DNA of 13,780 bases from Elusimicrobia bacterium RIFCSPLOWO2_12_FULL_59_9. GTDB lineage: Bacteria > Elusimicrobiota > Elusimicrobia > O2-12-FULL-59-9. Within the stretch, counting starts at the first letter, position 1. Every line of letters starts with the position of its first letter. The notes beneath the pieces were generated by a model. It made no database searches and was not told the origin of the DNA. It saw nothing but the letters and a program-made list of their open reading frames with translations. Positions 6,587 to 13,116 of the stretch are shown in pieces. A program made the position numbers and the translations under genes. The stretch is taken from NCBI GenBank assembly GCA_001800185.1, contig MGUX01000037.1:1-13780 (forward strand), given 5' to 3'.

Positions 6587-8050
6587 ATGAAATCAATGTG
6601 GATCAACGGTGAATGGGTCGCCGGCAAAGCCGGAACTTTGAAGGTAGTCAATCCGGCCACCGAAGAGGTCATCGATGAGGTTCCCGACGCGACGCGCGCT
6701 CAAGTGAGCCAAGCCGTGGAGGCCGCGCGCGCGGCCTTCGCCCTTTGGTCCAAAACGATGGCGCACGAAAAAGCGGAGCTCTTGCATGAGGCGGCCCGCA
6801 AGATTCGCGACAAGAGCAATCATTTGGCGACCCTGCTCACGCTCGAAGGAGGCAAGCCTTTGAGGGAAAACTTGGATGAAATGAGCTGGTCCGCCAGTTG
6901 TTTTGATTATTATGCCGAGCTTCAAAGAAACCGGCGCGGCCGGGTGATCCCCTCGCTGGAGCCCAGCCAACTGAACTTGGTTTTAAAGGAGCCTTACGGC
7001 GTCGTCGGCTGCATCATTCCTTGGAACTATCCCGTTTTGCTCCTGGCTTGGAAAGCGGCTCCGGCGCTCGCGGCCGGAAACACCGTCGTCATCAAGCCGG
7101 CCGAGCAAACGCCGTTGAGCACTTTGGCTCTCGCCGAGGTTTTTGAGCACTTTCCGCCGGGGGTCGTCAATATCGTCACCGGGATCGGGGAAACGGCCGG
7201 GCAAAGCTTGGTGGAGCATCCAGGGGTCAGCATGGTGGCATTCACCGGCAGCTTGGAGACCGGCCGCAGGGTGGCGAGGATTTGCGCCGACCAGGTCAAA
7301 AAGGTCCACTTGGAGTTGGGGGGAAAGGACGCCTTCGTGGTGGAGGCCGACGCGGATTTGGACGTGGCCGCCAAAGCGGTGGCCTGGGCCGCCTTTTTGA
7401 ACGCAGGGCAGGTGTGCACCTCCGCGGAAAGAATTTACGTGCATAAGGGAGTGGCCAAGCCGTTTATAGAAAGGCTGGTGGAATTCACGAAAAAGCTCAA
7501 AGTGGGCGACGGCATGCAAAAGGACACGGACATCGGGCCTATGATCGGACGGATGCCCCGTAAGAAGGTGGAGGCGCATGTCAAAAACGCGCTCGCTAAA
7601 GGCGCCAAGTTGTTGACCGGAGGCAAGCGCCCCAAAGAGCTCTCCCGAGGCTTTTTTTTCGAGCCCACCATTTTGTCCAATGTGGATCACTCCATGACCG
7701 TCATGCGCGATGAAACCTTCGGCCCGGTCTGCCCCGTCCGCGCCTTTAACGACTTCAATGAGGCGGTCCGATGGACCAACGAGTCCGTTTACGGCCTGGG
7801 CGCCAATTTATACACTCACGACGCCAAAAAGGTCAAGCAATTTTATGAAGAGGTCCAGGCGGGAACCATTTGGGTCAACGACCCCTTGACCGACAACGAC
7901 GCGGGGCCGTTCGGGGGCTACAAGGCCACGGGGGGCGGGCGGGAATTGGGCGAGGAGGGGCTGGAGGAGTTTCAGCAGTCCAAGCACGTCCACTGGGACT
8001 TCGAACAGAACGTCAAACCGTGGTGGTATCCCTATGGGAAAAAAGGATAG
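6587..8050 (+). CDS. NAD(P)+-dependent aldehyde dehydrogenase (betaine-aldehyde dehydrogenase-like)
   Basis: This 487-residue protein has the usual length of the ALDH superfamily, which oxidises aldehydes to carboxylic acids with NAD(P)+. All key residues are present: N146 in IIPWNYP, K170 in VVIKPAEQTP, the cofactor-loop motif FTGSLETG (219-226), general base E243 in LELGGKD, catalytic C277 in NAGQVCTSAERIYV, and E377 in ETFGPV. The overall pattern (N-terminal WINGEWV, C-terminal PFGGYKATGGGRELG) is closest to the betaine aldehyde, aminoaldehyde and succinate-semialdehyde branch. The substrate cannot be fixed by eye. No signal peptide is seen, so it is cytoplasmic. It stands alone on its strand, divergent from the lipoprotein operon and convergent with lepB. 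GGAGGG lies 9 bases upstream of the ATG. The stop is TAG. Confidence 0.96.
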   Translation: MKSMWINGEWVAGKAGTLKVVNPATEEVIDEVPDATRAQVSQAVEAARAAFALWSKTMAHEKAELLHEAARKIRDKSNHLATLLTLEGGKPLRENLDEMSWSASCFDYYAELQRNRRGRVIPSLEPSQLNLVLKEPYGVVGCIIPWNYPVLLLAWKAAPALAAGNTVVIKPAEQTPLSTLALAEVFEHFPPGVVNIVTGIGETAGQSLVEHPGVSMVAFTGSLETGRRVARICADQVKKVHLELGGKDAFVVEADADLDVAAKAVAWAAFLNAGQVCTSAERIYVHKGVAKPFIERLVEFTKKLKVGDGMQKDTDIGPMIGRMPRKKVEAHVKNALAKGAKLLTGGKRPKELSRGFFFEPTILSNVDHSMTVMRDETFGPVCPVRAFNDFNEAVRWTNESVYGLGANLYTHDAKKVKQFYEEVQAGTIWVNDPLTDNDAGPFGGYKATGGGRELGEEGLEEFQQSKHVHWDFEQNVKPWWYPYGKKG

Positions 8051-8058
8051 GGCGAGCA

Positions 8059-8111
8059 AGTGATCAGTGATCAGTGATCAGTGGTCGAGTGGGCGAGTCG
8101 TCGAGTGGGCG
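8059..8111 (+). repeat. Degenerate 7-8-base tandem repeat between convergent genes
   Basis: Seven units run head to tail: AGTGATC three times, then AGTGGTCG, AGTGGGCG, AGTCGTCG and AGTGGGCG. The array fills almost the whole 63-base gap between the aldehyde dehydrogenase stop and the lepB stop. It shares its unit with the longer array at 8660-8769 in the same orientation. No conserved spacer sequences are present, so this is not CRISPR. Its function is unknown. Confidence 0.9.
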
Positions 8112-8113
8112 GG

Positions 8114-8668
8114 TCAATGGAAAAAGCCCCTGAGGATGCCTTTAACCGATGAGATTTTGACGAAATAGATTCTTTCGCCGGTTTTGGGGTCGCGCCACAC
8201 GCTGGAATCATTTGAGACGTCCCGGTTGTCCCCGAGCACAAAAAGGCAATCCTCCGGAACCACCATCGGCCCCAGATCGTCGCCCTCGAGGCGTTCATCA
8301 GCCCGGGAATGCCGCGCGTAAGGCTCACTGAGAATCCGGCCGTTAATGTAAACGTTTTTGGCCCGCAATTCAACGGCGTCCCCTTCGACCCCGATGACGC
8401 GTTTAATCATGTCCTTGGTCTCGCCCAGCGGCGATGGGAATACTACGATGTCTCCGCGGCGGGGACTGCGCAGTCGCAACGAAATTTTGTCCAAAACCGC
8501 GTGGGTGCCCGCCGGCAAGGTTTTTTCCATGGAGGCGGAGGCGTTGTAAATGCTTTCGGCGACGAAAGCGCGGACCACCCAGGCGCAGAGCACCGCGACA
8601 AAGACGATGCGCAGCCAACGGCCGGCGGGAGAGGTCAGGAGCGGGTGGTCGTGGGGGCGAGTGGTCAA
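8114..8668 (-). CDS. lepB: Signal peptidase I
   Basis: This 184-residue S26 serine protease removes signal peptides from exported proteins at the outer face of the inner membrane. A membrane helix at about 19-36 anchors it. Catalytic S46 lies in ASASMEKTLPAG, general base K89 in DMIKRVIGVEGD, and box E reads GDNRDVSNDSSVW (146-158) with S where arginine is common in the family motif. It is short compared with the two-helix enterobacterial enzymes, like many S26 proteins. The only usable start upstream of the helix is a TTG at 8668, which lies in the first unit of the repeat array. An in-frame stop is a little further upstream. Residues 2-9 (TTRPHDHP) resemble repeat-derived sequence. The gene is last in the series from 13476 and is followed by the second repeat array. 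Confidence 0.93.
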   Translation of the reverse strand: MTTRPHDHPLLTSPAGRWLRIVFVAVLCAWVVRAFVAESIYNASASMEKTLPAGTHAVLDKISLRLRSPRRGDIVVFPSPLGETKDMIKRVIGVEGDAVELRAKNVYINGRILSEPYARHSRADERLEGDDLGPMVVPEDCLFVLGDNRDVSNDSSVWRDPKTGERIYFVKISSVKGILRGFFH

Positions 8669-8769
8669 GTGATCAGGGCCAAGTGGTAAAGTGGTAGAGT
8701 GATAAAGTGCTCAAAGGGTCGAGTGGTCTAGGGGGCAAGTGGTGGAGTGGTCGAGTGATCGAGTGGTCG
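8660..8769 (+). repeat. Degenerate 8-base tandem repeat spanning the mauE-like / lepB junction
   Basis: About thirteen units follow the consensus AGTGGTCG (CGACCACT on the coding strand). Most are exactly 8 bases, with one longer irregular unit at 8668-8681. The array covers the lepB start codon (TTG at 8668-8666), the intergenic gap and the last 13 codons of the MauE-like gene (8769-8731). Units differ at positions 5-8, so the array is old or imperfectly copied. The 8-base period is not a multiple of three, so gain or loss of a unit would shift frame in the coding parts. Confidence 0.9.
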
Positions 8770-9270
8770 GGGCAACGGTTTTGCAGTCCAGTCGTCCAGG
8801 CTCCATCGGCCTGGGGGAAAATAAACGACCCACACAGAGAGCGCCAGCAGAATCCCGTTAAAGACCGCCATTTGCCATGAGTTCAGATGCGGTCCGAAAC
8901 TTCCAAAACAGCCGCAGTCTTCCGTATAGATGCCTTTGGCCATGCTTCGCAGGTGCAGGCCCAGGAAAGCCGTTGAAAACAGAGCGGCGCCCGAGCCGCT
9001 CAGCTTGGTGAAAAGTCCCGTCAGAAGATAAGCCCCCACGATGATCTCCAGCCATGGAAGCCAGAGGGCGACGAAAAAAACGTAAGACGCGTCAAGAATA
9101 TAGTAAGACTCTATGGCCGCGGCGAAGTTTTCCACCGGGTGCACGAGTTTGGCGTAGCCGGAGACCGCGAATATCGCGCCCACGATCAAGCGGGCCGCCA
9201 GGGGGCCGTGGGTCTTTAACGCGGAGATTTTCGGATCCGGCGCTTCCTGCTTCCTATTTTTTTTGTTCAT
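8728..9270 (-). CDS. MauE/DoxX-like four-helix membrane protein, probable redox partner
   Basis: This 180-residue protein has four predicted membrane helices at about 24-44, 62-85, 93-110 and 133-151. The pattern RLIVGAIFAVSGYAKL (27-42) is typical of the DoxX/MauE fold. A DCGCFG motif (118-123) gives a C119-x-C121 pair, as in MauE-like proteins that are thought to pass electrons or assist disulfide formation. It follows a DsbA-like gene and overlaps it by 17 bases, which supports a shared role in periplasmic thiol chemistry. The last 13 residues (RPLDHSTTPPLAP) are encoded entirely by the adjacent 8-base repeat and are unlikely to belong to the original protein. The stop is TAG. Partner and direction of electron flow are inferred. 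Confidence 0.88.
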   Translation of the reverse strand: MNKKNRKQEAPDPKISALKTHGPLAARLIVGAIFAVSGYAKLVHPVENFAAAIESYYILDASYVFFVALWLPWLEIIVGAYLLTGLFTKLSGSGAALFSTAFLGLHLRSMAKGIYTEDCGCFGSFGPHLNSWQMAVFNGILLALSVWVVYFPPGRWSLDDWTAKPLPRPLDHSTTPPLAP

Positions 9271-9898
9271 CGGAGTAGGCTTCCATCATTTGAGCCGCGT
9301 TTCGAAGCATCTGGGATGTGCCGACCAGACGCTTCTCGTTGAGGAAAAAGGTGGGTGTGGAATTGATTTGGCGCGCGTCTCCTTCGTCGATATCCCGCTG
9401 GACGCGCTCGTCCATTTTCGGGTCCTTCAGGCAGTTTTTAAATTCCTCGGCGTTGAGCGCGGCTCGGTCAGCCAGGCCGAGGAAATAGGCCGAGGCGTCC
9501 TTTTGAATCGCCCATAATTCCTGGGTATCGAAAAGCAGATCGTGGTAGGCCCAGAATTTCCCCTGGGCATGGGCGCACTCGGCCGCGAGGCTGGCCGCAC
9601 GGGCGTTGGGATGCATATTTCCCAACGGATAATGCTTAAAGGTAAGCCGGGCCTTTTCGCCATAGGTTTCCCGCAATTTTTTGAGAGGCTCCTGCGCCCG
9701 TTTGCAGTGGCTGCATTGAAAATCGCTGAATTCGATGATATGGACCGGGGCCCGGTTTGCGCCCATGGTCTTTAGATTCAACGAAAGCTCCGGGATGCGC
9801 CGGGCCAAAAGCCGGCGCGAGGCGGCCACCCCGGACCATAGCAGCAAGAGGATGCCGAGGGCTAGGGCCGTCCGTTTGATCTTAACGCTGGCGTCCAT
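9254..9898 (-). CDS. DsbA-like thiol-disulfide oxidoreductase (Thioredoxin_4 type)
   Basis: This 214-residue protein has a hydrophobic N-terminal segment (about 10-26) that would anchor it in the inner membrane with the catalytic domain outside. The thioredoxin fold is marked by HIIEFSDFQCSHCKRAQ with the active-site pair C62/C65 (CSHC) and by the cis-proline loop STPTFFLN with P182. HYPLGNMHPNARAASLAAEC is characteristic of this DsbA/BdbD-like subfamily. It should oxidise or isomerise cysteines in exported proteins. It starts 5 bases after the PilB-like ATPase stop and ends 17 bases inside the MauE-like gene, so the three are co-transcribed. A run of eight A residues on the coding strand (9264-9257) just before its TAG stop could allow slippage into the next frame. 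No obvious Shine-Dalgarno is visible. Confidence 0.93.
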   Translation of the reverse strand: MDASVKIKRTALALGILLLLWSGVAASRRLLARRIPELSLNLKTMGANRAPVHIIEFSDFQCSHCKRAQEPLKKLRETYGEKARLTFKHYPLGNMHPNARAASLAAECAHAQGKFWAYHDLLFDTQELWAIQKDASAYFLGLADRAALNAEEFKNCLKDPKMDERVQRDIDEGDARQINSTPTFFLNEKRLVGTSQMLRNAAQMMEAYSDEQKK

Positions 9899-9903
9899 AC
9901 TTA

Positions 9904-11634
9904 TTAAGAAAACAACCTCAATACCTCGGCCATCGTTGTTTTTCCCATGGCGACGGCCCGCATTGCGTTCTCACGCAGCGTTTTGGCGCCCAACGCCCGC
10001 CAGTGCTTGCGGACGTCGCCGCTCGGCCGGCGGTTGAGAATCAACTCGCGGGTTTCGTCGTCGAGCTCGAACATTTCTGCGACCGCGATGCGGCCCCGAT
10101 AGCCCGTGTTGCCGCAGGCCTCGCAGCCTTTGGCCCTGAAAAATTCGATATCTTCCGGCCGGATTCCGGTTTGGGCGCAGAGGCTTTCTTTGAGCTTTTG
10201 AGGCGCGCGGTAGCTTTGGCGGCAATCGGGGCAAAGCCTGCGCAGCAGACGCTGGCAGGCCACGCCGATCAGGGAGGTGCCGATTAAAAACGGCTCGACG
10301 TCCAAATCCAGCAGCCGGGACAAAGACTCGATCGAGTCGTTGGTGTGGAGCGTGGAAAGCACCAAGTGGCCCGTGTTGGCCGAGCTCATGGCGATTTCTG
10401 CGGTTTCTTTGTCGCGTATCTCTCCCACCAGAATCACGTCCGGATCTTGGCGGAGGGTGGAGCGCAAGGCCACCGAAAAGGTCAACCCGACCTTGTCATT
10501 GATCTGAACCTGCGTGACGCTCCCCTCGCTTCCGGAGGCGGAGGCGAAGTCTATCTCGATGGGATTTTCCAGCGTGATGATGTTCTTGTCGGGGGAGCGG
10601 ATAGTCTGGATGGCGGCGTAGAGGGTGGTCGTTTTTCCGCTGCCGGTGGGGCCCGTTACGAGGATCATCCCATAGGGCTTGTCGAGCCATTCCCGCAGGA
10701 TGCGAAGGCTTTGCTCCTCAAAGCCCAGGTCCTCGAGCCTCAAAGGCGTATCCTGGCGGTTGAGCAGGCGGATGACGACTTTTTCGCCGTATTTGCCGGG
10801 CAACGTGCTGGCCCGGCAGTCCGCGGCGCGGCCTTCGACGAGGGAGCGGAACTGGCCGTCCTGGGGCAGGCGCTTCTCGGTGATGTCCATCTTGCTCATC
10901 ACTTTGACGCAGGAAGTCAAAAGCAGCAGGGCGCGCAGCGGGATTTTCGACACCACCCTCAGCATTCCGTCGATGCGGAAGCGGATGACGCCTTCATGCT
11001 CGGAAATGGGCTCTACGTGAACGTCGCTGACGCCGGCCCGGGTCGCATGCGACAGGATTTGGTGCACGAAGCGCACCATCGGGGATTTTTCATCGGCGAG
11101 GTCCTGCGGGCTGGGTTCGTGGTCGCCCGCCTGGACCTTCAAGATGTCCTCGGCGGCTATCAACGTTTCTTTTTTTAGCTTGCCCTGGATCAACTCCTCA
11201 TGGCGGTCCAAGAAAAGAAGGATTTCTTTTTCGGTGCTCACCCGGGTGCGGACTTGGTAGCCCGTATTGGCCAGAATCCAGGCCAGGGCTTCCCGGTCCG
11301 AAGGGTTGGCCATCACCACCATGAGCTCGCTTTTGTTCAAATCGATGGGAACGAGGAGGTGCTGGCACATGAAATCCCAGGGCAGGATTCTTAAAACCTC
11401 GGTGCCGACTTTGATTTTGGACAGGGCCAGATACGGAACGGCGTAGTGCCTCTCCAGCATCTTTTCGAGCTGGTCCGGGGTGAGGATTTTGGAGCGGTTT
11501 AGGAGATCCTCCAGCCACAGCCCGTCGCGGCCTTTTTCATGCAGGAGATTTTTGAGCAGGTCTTCCGACAGCACGCCTTGGCGCATAAGGACCTGGGTCA
11601 GCAGCTTTTGGGGGGCTCTGGGGTTGGCGAGCAT
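9904..11634 (-). CDS. GspE/PulE/PilB family secretion or type IV pilus assembly ATPase
   Basis: This 576-residue protein is a hexameric ATPase that drives pilin or pseudopilin assembly from the cytoplasmic face. The N-terminal region (about 1-150) resembles an MshEN-type domain. The ATPase core has Walker A GPTGSGKT (328-335), an Asp-box around IITLENPIE (352-360), Walker B ILVGEIRDKETAEIA (401-415) and His-box TGHLVLSTLHTND (421-433). A four-cysteine zinc motif follows (C468/C471 and C504/C507), as in PilB and GspE and unlike retraction ATPases of the PilT type. After the Asp-box a Ser/Gly/Ala-rich stretch (FASASGSEGSVTQ, 363-375) is longer than usual. No pilC, pilin or secretin gene is in view, so pilus versus type II secretion cannot be decided. 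It starts 17 bases after the receiver gene and is probably co-transcribed. Confidence 0.95.
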   Translation of the reverse strand: MLANPRAPQKLLTQVLMRQGVLSEDLLKNLLHEKGRDGLWLEDLLNRSKILTPDQLEKMLERHYAVPYLALSKIKVGTEVLRILPWDFMCQHLLVPIDLNKSELMVVMANPSDREALAWILANTGYQVRTRVSTEKEILLFLDRHEELIQGKLKKETLIAAEDILKVQAGDHEPSPQDLADEKSPMVRFVHQILSHATRAGVSDVHVEPISEHEGVIRFRIDGMLRVVSKIPLRALLLLTSCVKVMSKMDITEKRLPQDGQFRSLVEGRAADCRASTLPGKYGEKVVIRLLNRQDTPLRLEDLGFEEQSLRILREWLDKPYGMILVTGPTGSGKTTTLYAAIQTIRSPDKNIITLENPIEIDFASASGSEGSVTQVQINDKVGLTFSVALRSTLRQDPDVILVGEIRDKETAEIAMSSANTGHLVLSTLHTNDSIESLSRLLDLDVEPFLIGTSLIGVACQRLLRRLCPDCRQSYRAPQKLKESLCAQTGIRPEDIEFFRAKGCEACGNTGYRGRIAVAEMFELDDETRELILNRRPSGDVRKHWRALGAKTLRENAMRAVAMGKTTMAEVLRLFS

Positions 11635-11651
11635 GCTCTAGCGCCGCGGCC

Positions 11652-12032
11652 TCAAGCGCCCTCCAATTCTTTGATGGCCTTGAGCAAGTCGGCGTCGTCG
11701 AAAGGCTTGGATATGTAGCGGTCCGCCCCGCATTCATAACTCATGAGCTCGTCCTGGTTTTGGGATTTGGCCGTCAAGATGATGACGGGGAGGCTTCCCA
11801 GACCGCGGTCCTGGCGGATTTTCCTGCAAACCTCCCAGCCGTTGAGATAAGGCATTTGGATGTCCAAAATCGCCAAATCCGGTTTCGTCTTTTGAAGCGT
11901 CTCCCAGGCCGCTTTTCCGTCGCCGGCGGTGAGGACTTTATACCCGGCTGTTTCCAGGCGGATTTGAAGAACCAGCAGGATGTCTTTGGAATCGTCCGCG
12001 ATCAAAATTATTTTCTTGCCTTCTTGCGGCAT
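11652..12032 (-). CDS. Receiver-only response regulator
   Basis: The 126-residue protein is one receiver domain with no output domain. It has D13/D14 in the acidic pocket, phosphoacceptor D57 in LAILDIQMPYLNGWEVC, T87 in IILTAKS, and K109 in YISKPFDDADLL. It starts 7 bases after the histidine kinase stop, with GGAGG about 11 bases before its ATG at 12032, and ends 17 bases before the PilB-like ATPase. The order kinase, receiver, motor ATPase suggests that it relays the kinase signal to pilus or secretion activity by protein contact. That is inference from position. It is not closely similar to the receiver at 3174 beyond the family motifs. Confidence 0.93.
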   Translation of the reverse strand: MPQEGKKIILIADDSKDILLVLQIRLETAGYKVLTAGDGKAAWETLQKTKPDLAILDIQMPYLNGWEVCRKIRQDRGLGSLPVIILTAKSQNQDELMSYECGADRYISKPFDDADLLKAIKELEGA

Positions 12033-12039
12033 ATCGGTT

Positions 12040-13074
12040 TCAGCCTCCCGTTTTCTGCAGCGGCTTCAGGCGCAGTTTTTTGAGGCAGCGGTCGACCAAA
12101 TCCTCGCAGCGGCCGCCGTCCGCGGGGAAGCGCGCCGCCGCGCTGCGGATTTCGGCGCTGAAATTCTTTTTGAAGACTTCCCGAATCCGGCTGAGAATCT
12201 TGCGCATGCCCCGCTCCGGGGCGTAGGCGAAGACGACCAGGCATTTTTGCGCCTCTATCCGGGACGCGAAGTCCGAGGGCCGGCGGAGAATTTTTTGCAG
12301 CGCCTTTTCCAGTTCCGCCTCGCCGGCGCCGTTTTTGCCCACGCTGACCTTCACCACGGCGAGGGTCAGATCGGGATCCTCCTTGCTCAAATTGTTGACG
12401 GCTTCTTTAAAGGATTCGCTTAAATGCAGGCGGTAGCTGAAGGGCCTCAAGGAAAAATAAAAATGGCTTCCCTGGCCGAGCTTGCTTTCCACCTCGATGG
12501 CGGAGCCGTGCAGGCGCGCGATTTGCTGGGAAAGGCTCAGCCCCAGCCCCGTCCCCAGCTCGCCCGCCCCGCCGCGCTGGGAGACTTGGTAAAACCGGTC
12601 GAACAATCTGGGCAGATTTTCGGGAGCGATGCCTTTTCCGGTGTCCTTAACGGAAATTCGGACGCCGCCGCCGTCCGTCAGCGGGTGGACGCCGACTTCC
12701 ACCTGTCCCTGCTCGGGCGTGTGTTTGAGCGCGTTGCTGATGAGGTTTGAAAGCACCTGCTCGATTCGTATGGGGTCGGCGTATACCAGAGGCAGGGGCT
12801 CGCCGATATCCGTTCCGAGAAAAACCTGCTTCAGGTTGGCCTCGGGGCGGAAATACGCCAGGATGTCCCGCGCCAGCCGGTCCACTTGGATGGCGGCGCG
12901 CTTCATCGTCATTTTGCCCGCCTCCAATTTCGACAAATCCAGAAGGTTGTTGAGCAATGTGCTCATGCCGGAAAGGGTTCTTTGAAGAATGTTTAAAAGC
13001 TCGATTTCCTGCTCTTGGACGGCGTTCTGCCGGAGCACGCGCAAGGTGTCGGCGGTGGATTTGGCCGCCGTCAA
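12040..13074 (-). CDS. Histidine kinase, C-terminal part after an in-frame stop (HisKA remainder, ATPase domain, degenerate GGDEF-like tail)
   Basis: The open frame begins directly after the TAG at 13116-13114, and the first common start codon is the TTG at 13074. The codons before it (13113-13075) encode DYLDLVSHELRTP with the H-box histidine at 13092-13090, so initiation at 13074 would omit the phosphorylated histidine. Numbered from the TTG: dimerisation helix to about 55, N-box LSNLISNALKHT (108-119), G1 DTGKGIAP (144-151), F-box RLFDRFYQV (156-164) and G2 GTGLGLSLS (174-182). Residues about 235-335 resemble a GGDEF fold with the signature lost: KILRRPSDFASRIEAQKCLV has EAQKC where GGDEF would stand, and ARFPADGG matches the late GGDEF motif. 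The frame matches the PAS fragment upstream, so the two were one 478-residue kinase. It is probably a broken gene or a sequence error. Confidence 0.8.
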   Translation of the reverse strand: MTAAKSTADTLRVLRQNAVQEQEIELLNILQRTLSGMSTLLNNLLDLSKLEAGKMTMKRAAIQVDRLARDILAYFRPEANLKQVFLGTDIGEPLPLVYADPIRIEQVLSNLISNALKHTPEQGQVEVGVHPLTDGGGVRISVKDTGKGIAPENLPRLFDRFYQVSQRGGAGELGTGLGLSLSQQIARLHGSAIEVESKLGQGSHFYFSLRPFSYRLHLSESFKEAVNNLSKEDPDLTLAVVKVSVGKNGAGEAELEKALQKILRRPSDFASRIEAQKCLVVFAYAPERGMRKILSRIREVFKKNFSAEIRSAAARFPADGGRCEDLVDRCLKKLRLKPLQKTGG

Positions 13075-13113
13075 GGGGGTGCGCAGCTCATGCGAGACCA
13101 GATCCAGGTAATC

Positions 13114-13116
13114 CTA
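13114..13116 (-). other. In-frame amber (TAG) codon splitting the histidine kinase
   Basis: The codons read AAA TAG GAT TAC CTG, between LNALK and DYLDLVSHELRTPL, in one continuous frame. In related kinases this position holds an ordinary polar or charged residue (such as S, Q, K or E) just before the H-box helix. One substitution from TCG, CAG, AAG or GAG would create it. TAG is the normal stop of three other genes here (ending at 8050, 8728 and 9254), which argues against reassignment of the codon. Confidence 0.9.

Noticed and set aside
6983..7690. Minus-strand open frame of 235 codons inside the aldehyde dehydrogenase gene
   Set aside because: It is antisense to the conserved catalytic core of the dehydrogenase and is a codon-bias shadow.
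8059..8769. Possible CRISPR array around lepB
   Set aside because: Units are 7-8 bases, contiguous and degenerate, with no unique spacers, and a signal peptidase gene lies between the two arrays.
10345..11178. Long plus-strand open frame of 277 codons opposite the PilB-like ATPase
   Set aside because: It lies wholly antisense to a gene with full catalytic motifs, its translation has no recognisable fold, and such frames are common shadows in G+C-rich DNA.
13114..13116. Reassigned TAG (pyrrolysine or amber-recoding genetic code)
   Set aside because: TAG ends at least three other complete genes in the window at positions consistent with normal protein length, and no pyl genes are visible. Local readthrough is still possible.
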